Shown in pieces: positions 6,257 through 6,905 of a stretch of 6,905 nucleotides of DNA. Positions within the stretch are counted from its first letter, which is position 1; each line of letters begins with the position of its first letter. Below the pieces are notes generated by a model, which saw only the letters and a program-made list of their open reading frames with translations, made no database searches and had not been told where the DNA came from. The stretch is from an uncultured Bacilli bacterium (lineage in GTDB: Bacteria; Bacillota_I; Bacilli_A; RF39; UBA660), in the NCBI GenBank assembly GCA_947623975.1, contig CANQHY010000065.1:1-6905 (forward strand). The letters are read 5' to 3'. Made by a program: the position numbers and the translations under genes.

Positions 6257-6450
6257 ACCCAGAAATAAGAAAAATATACAATGAAATAAAAGATTATATA
6301 GAAAATGGAGAATATGGATGGAAATTAAAAAAAGATGTTCCAAAAGAAATACAAGAAAAATTTCAATATATGCAAAGTTTACCTGATGACGAAGATGCAT
6401 TGTCAGAAAAAGAAATAGAAGAATTAAAAAAAACACTTAATAATAAATAG
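6253..6450 (+). CDS. Small acidic protein coupled to the MuF-peptidase (65 aa), function unknown
   Basis: No family is recognised. The N-terminal half is helical (MNPEIRKIYNEIKDYIENG), the middle has GWKLKKDVPKEIQEKF, and the last 20 residues are strongly acidic (PDDEDALSEKEIEELKK). There is no membrane segment or cysteine. The ATG at 6253 overlaps the MuF stop as ATGA and has AAAGGAG at 6239-6245, so the two proteins are made together at linked rates. In polymorphic-toxin loci this position is often held by an immunity protein, which makes that a candidate role here. A head-assembly accessory role is equally possible. A weak hairpin follows at 6429-6459. Confidence 0.75.
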   Translation: MNPEIRKIYNEIKDYIENGEYGWKLKKDVPKEIQEKFQYMQSLPDDEDALSEKEIEELKKTLNNK

Positions 6451-6459
6451 GGTGTTTTT
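6429..6459 (+). terminator. Weak hairpin with U-run after the MuF partner gene
   Basis: AAAAACAC (6429-6436) pairs perfectly with GTGTTTTT (6452-6459), eight pairs around a 15-base loop, and the 3' arm ends in five T. Only three pairs are G-C, so strength is low. The 5' arm overlaps the end of the small coding gene. It could attenuate transcription before the stand-alone peptidase gene; readthrough seems likely. Confidence 0.35.
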
Positions 6460-6473
6460 ATTATGGAGAAAAA

Positions 6474-6806
6474 ATGAAATTCAAAATAAATGATGTAGAG
6501 TATGAAATAATTCAAGTTAATCAAAATGAATTTATAAAAACAAAAGAAGAAGCACAAGATGAAAATTATTTTTTATGGGGTCAAACAAGATTCGATACAT
6601 TTAAAGTTATGATATACAAAGAATTGCCAATAGGCCAAAAAAGAAAAACTTTAATGCACGAATTAATGCATATATACATAAAAAGTTATATGACAAATGA
6701 AACCATAGAAAATTTAAATGAAGAAATTATGTGTGATATATCAGCAAATTCGCACGACATTATTAATGATATAGTTAAAACTTATTTTGAAAGCACTACT
6801 TTATAG
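6474..6806 (+). CDS. Stand-alone HExxH metallopeptidase-like protein, ImmA/IrrE-like (110 aa)
   Basis: The zinc motif HELMH is at residues 62-66, preceded by KRKTLMHE, the 'R-x-T-L-x-H-E' context common to small phage ImmA/IrrE- or SprT-like proteins. A conserved acidic helix NEEIMCDISAN (82-92) probably supplies the third zinc ligand (E83 or E84). The N-terminus (KINDVEYEIIQVN) is a short beta hairpin. The protein is much shorter than full ImmA/IrrE proteins, consistent with a minimal peptidase fold. ImmA cleaves a phage repressor in some elements, but no repressor is visible here, so the substrate is unknown. The ATG at 6474 is five bases after GGAG (6465-6468). The gene ends at a TAG that overlaps the start of a small hairpin (CACTAC/GTAGTG, 6794-6812). 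Confidence 0.8.
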   Translation: MKFKINDVEYEIIQVNQNEFIKTKEEAQDENYFLWGQTRFDTFKVMIYKELPIGQKRKTLMHELMHIYIKSYMTNETIENLNEEIMCDISANSHDIINDIVKTYFESTTL

Positions 6807-6825
6807 GTAGTGTCTAATAAGAAGT

Positions 6826-6905
6826 GTAACCTCCTGGGATGATGTAAGGCGGAAAGCATCGTCCGTTACTTTAAGTAGGCGGCGAGATAGGTAGTTCGAA
6901 TCTAC
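6826..6905 (+). ncRNA. Structured RNA cut by the window edge, ending in a tRNA-like T-arm
   Basis: This stretch is clearly richer in G and C than the genes around it and has no open frame. GGATGATG (6837-6844) pairs with CATCGTCC (6857-6864), eight pairs including one G-U, around a 12-base loop. CCGTTAC (6863-6869) can pair with GTAGGCGG (6875-6882) with one G bulged. GTAG (6891/6892 side) TTCGAAT CTAC (6890-6905) is a typical tRNA T-arm whose last pair lies beyond the window. I could not fit a normal D-arm and anticodon arm with a seven-base loop in front of it. It is either an aberrant or interrupted tRNA or the start of a larger phage RNA. Confidence 0.45.

Noticed and set aside
6803..6895. 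Direct repeat ATAGGTAGT at 6803-6811 and 6887-6895
   Set aside because: Only nine bases; the second copy is part of the T-arm, so coincidence is likely.
1..6905. CRISPR array, insertion sequence or transposase
   Set aside because: No regularly spaced long repeats, terminal inverted repeats or transposase-like frames were seen.

Overview
The window looks like the head/packaging region of a tailed phage or prophage from a low-GC Gram-positive host (Bacillota, probably a gut-type Bacilli or Clostridia lineage). The DNA is very AT-rich, ribosome binding sites are strong AGGAGG/AAAGGAG types, and every gene is on the + strand in a tightly packed series. TGA, TAA and TAG all appear as terminal stops, so the ordinary bacterial code fits and a Mycoplasma-type code does not. 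No integrase, repressor or host gene is visible, so prophage and free phage cannot be told apart.

Layout: bases 1-91 hold degenerate short repeats inside a possible terminator-like fold. A tRNA-Ile with anticodon UAU follows (92-168), then three small phage genes (184-841: an unknown, a small membrane protein and a basic unknown). A second tRNA (857-933) has the body of an initiator tRNA but anticodon CUU. Next come a small unknown (958-1179), terminase small subunit (1167-1592), terminase large subunit (1595-2956), a 24-residue membrane peptide (2966-3040), an SPP1/A118-type portal (to 4482), a minor capsid protein 2/MuF-type protein fused to a zinc-metallopeptidase domain (4493-6256), a small coupled gene (6253-6450) and a stand-alone HExxH peptidase (6474-6806). 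The last ~80 bases are GC-richer and fold into hairpins ending in a tRNA-like T-arm; this is an RNA gene cut by the window edge.

How the genes work together: the small terminase recognises phage DNA, the large terminase cuts it and pumps it through the portal ring, and the MuF-type protein is bound near the portal inside the capsid. The C-terminal peptidase of that protein could act in capsid maturation or be delivered into the next host cell. The small membrane proteins and the gene after MuF have no assigned role; the latter sits where an immunity or accessory protein could lie.

Most worth a second look: (1) the initiator-like tRNA with anticodon CUU; (2) the portal gene, whose natural start (GTG at 3037 with a good ribosome site and a GTGA overlap) is separated from the open frame by a single TAA codon, the frame then resuming at an AAG codon, the codon tRNA 2 would read; (3) a tRNA-Ile(UAU), rare in bacteria; (4) the MuF-peptidase fusion and its partner gene; (5) the structured RNA at the right edge.
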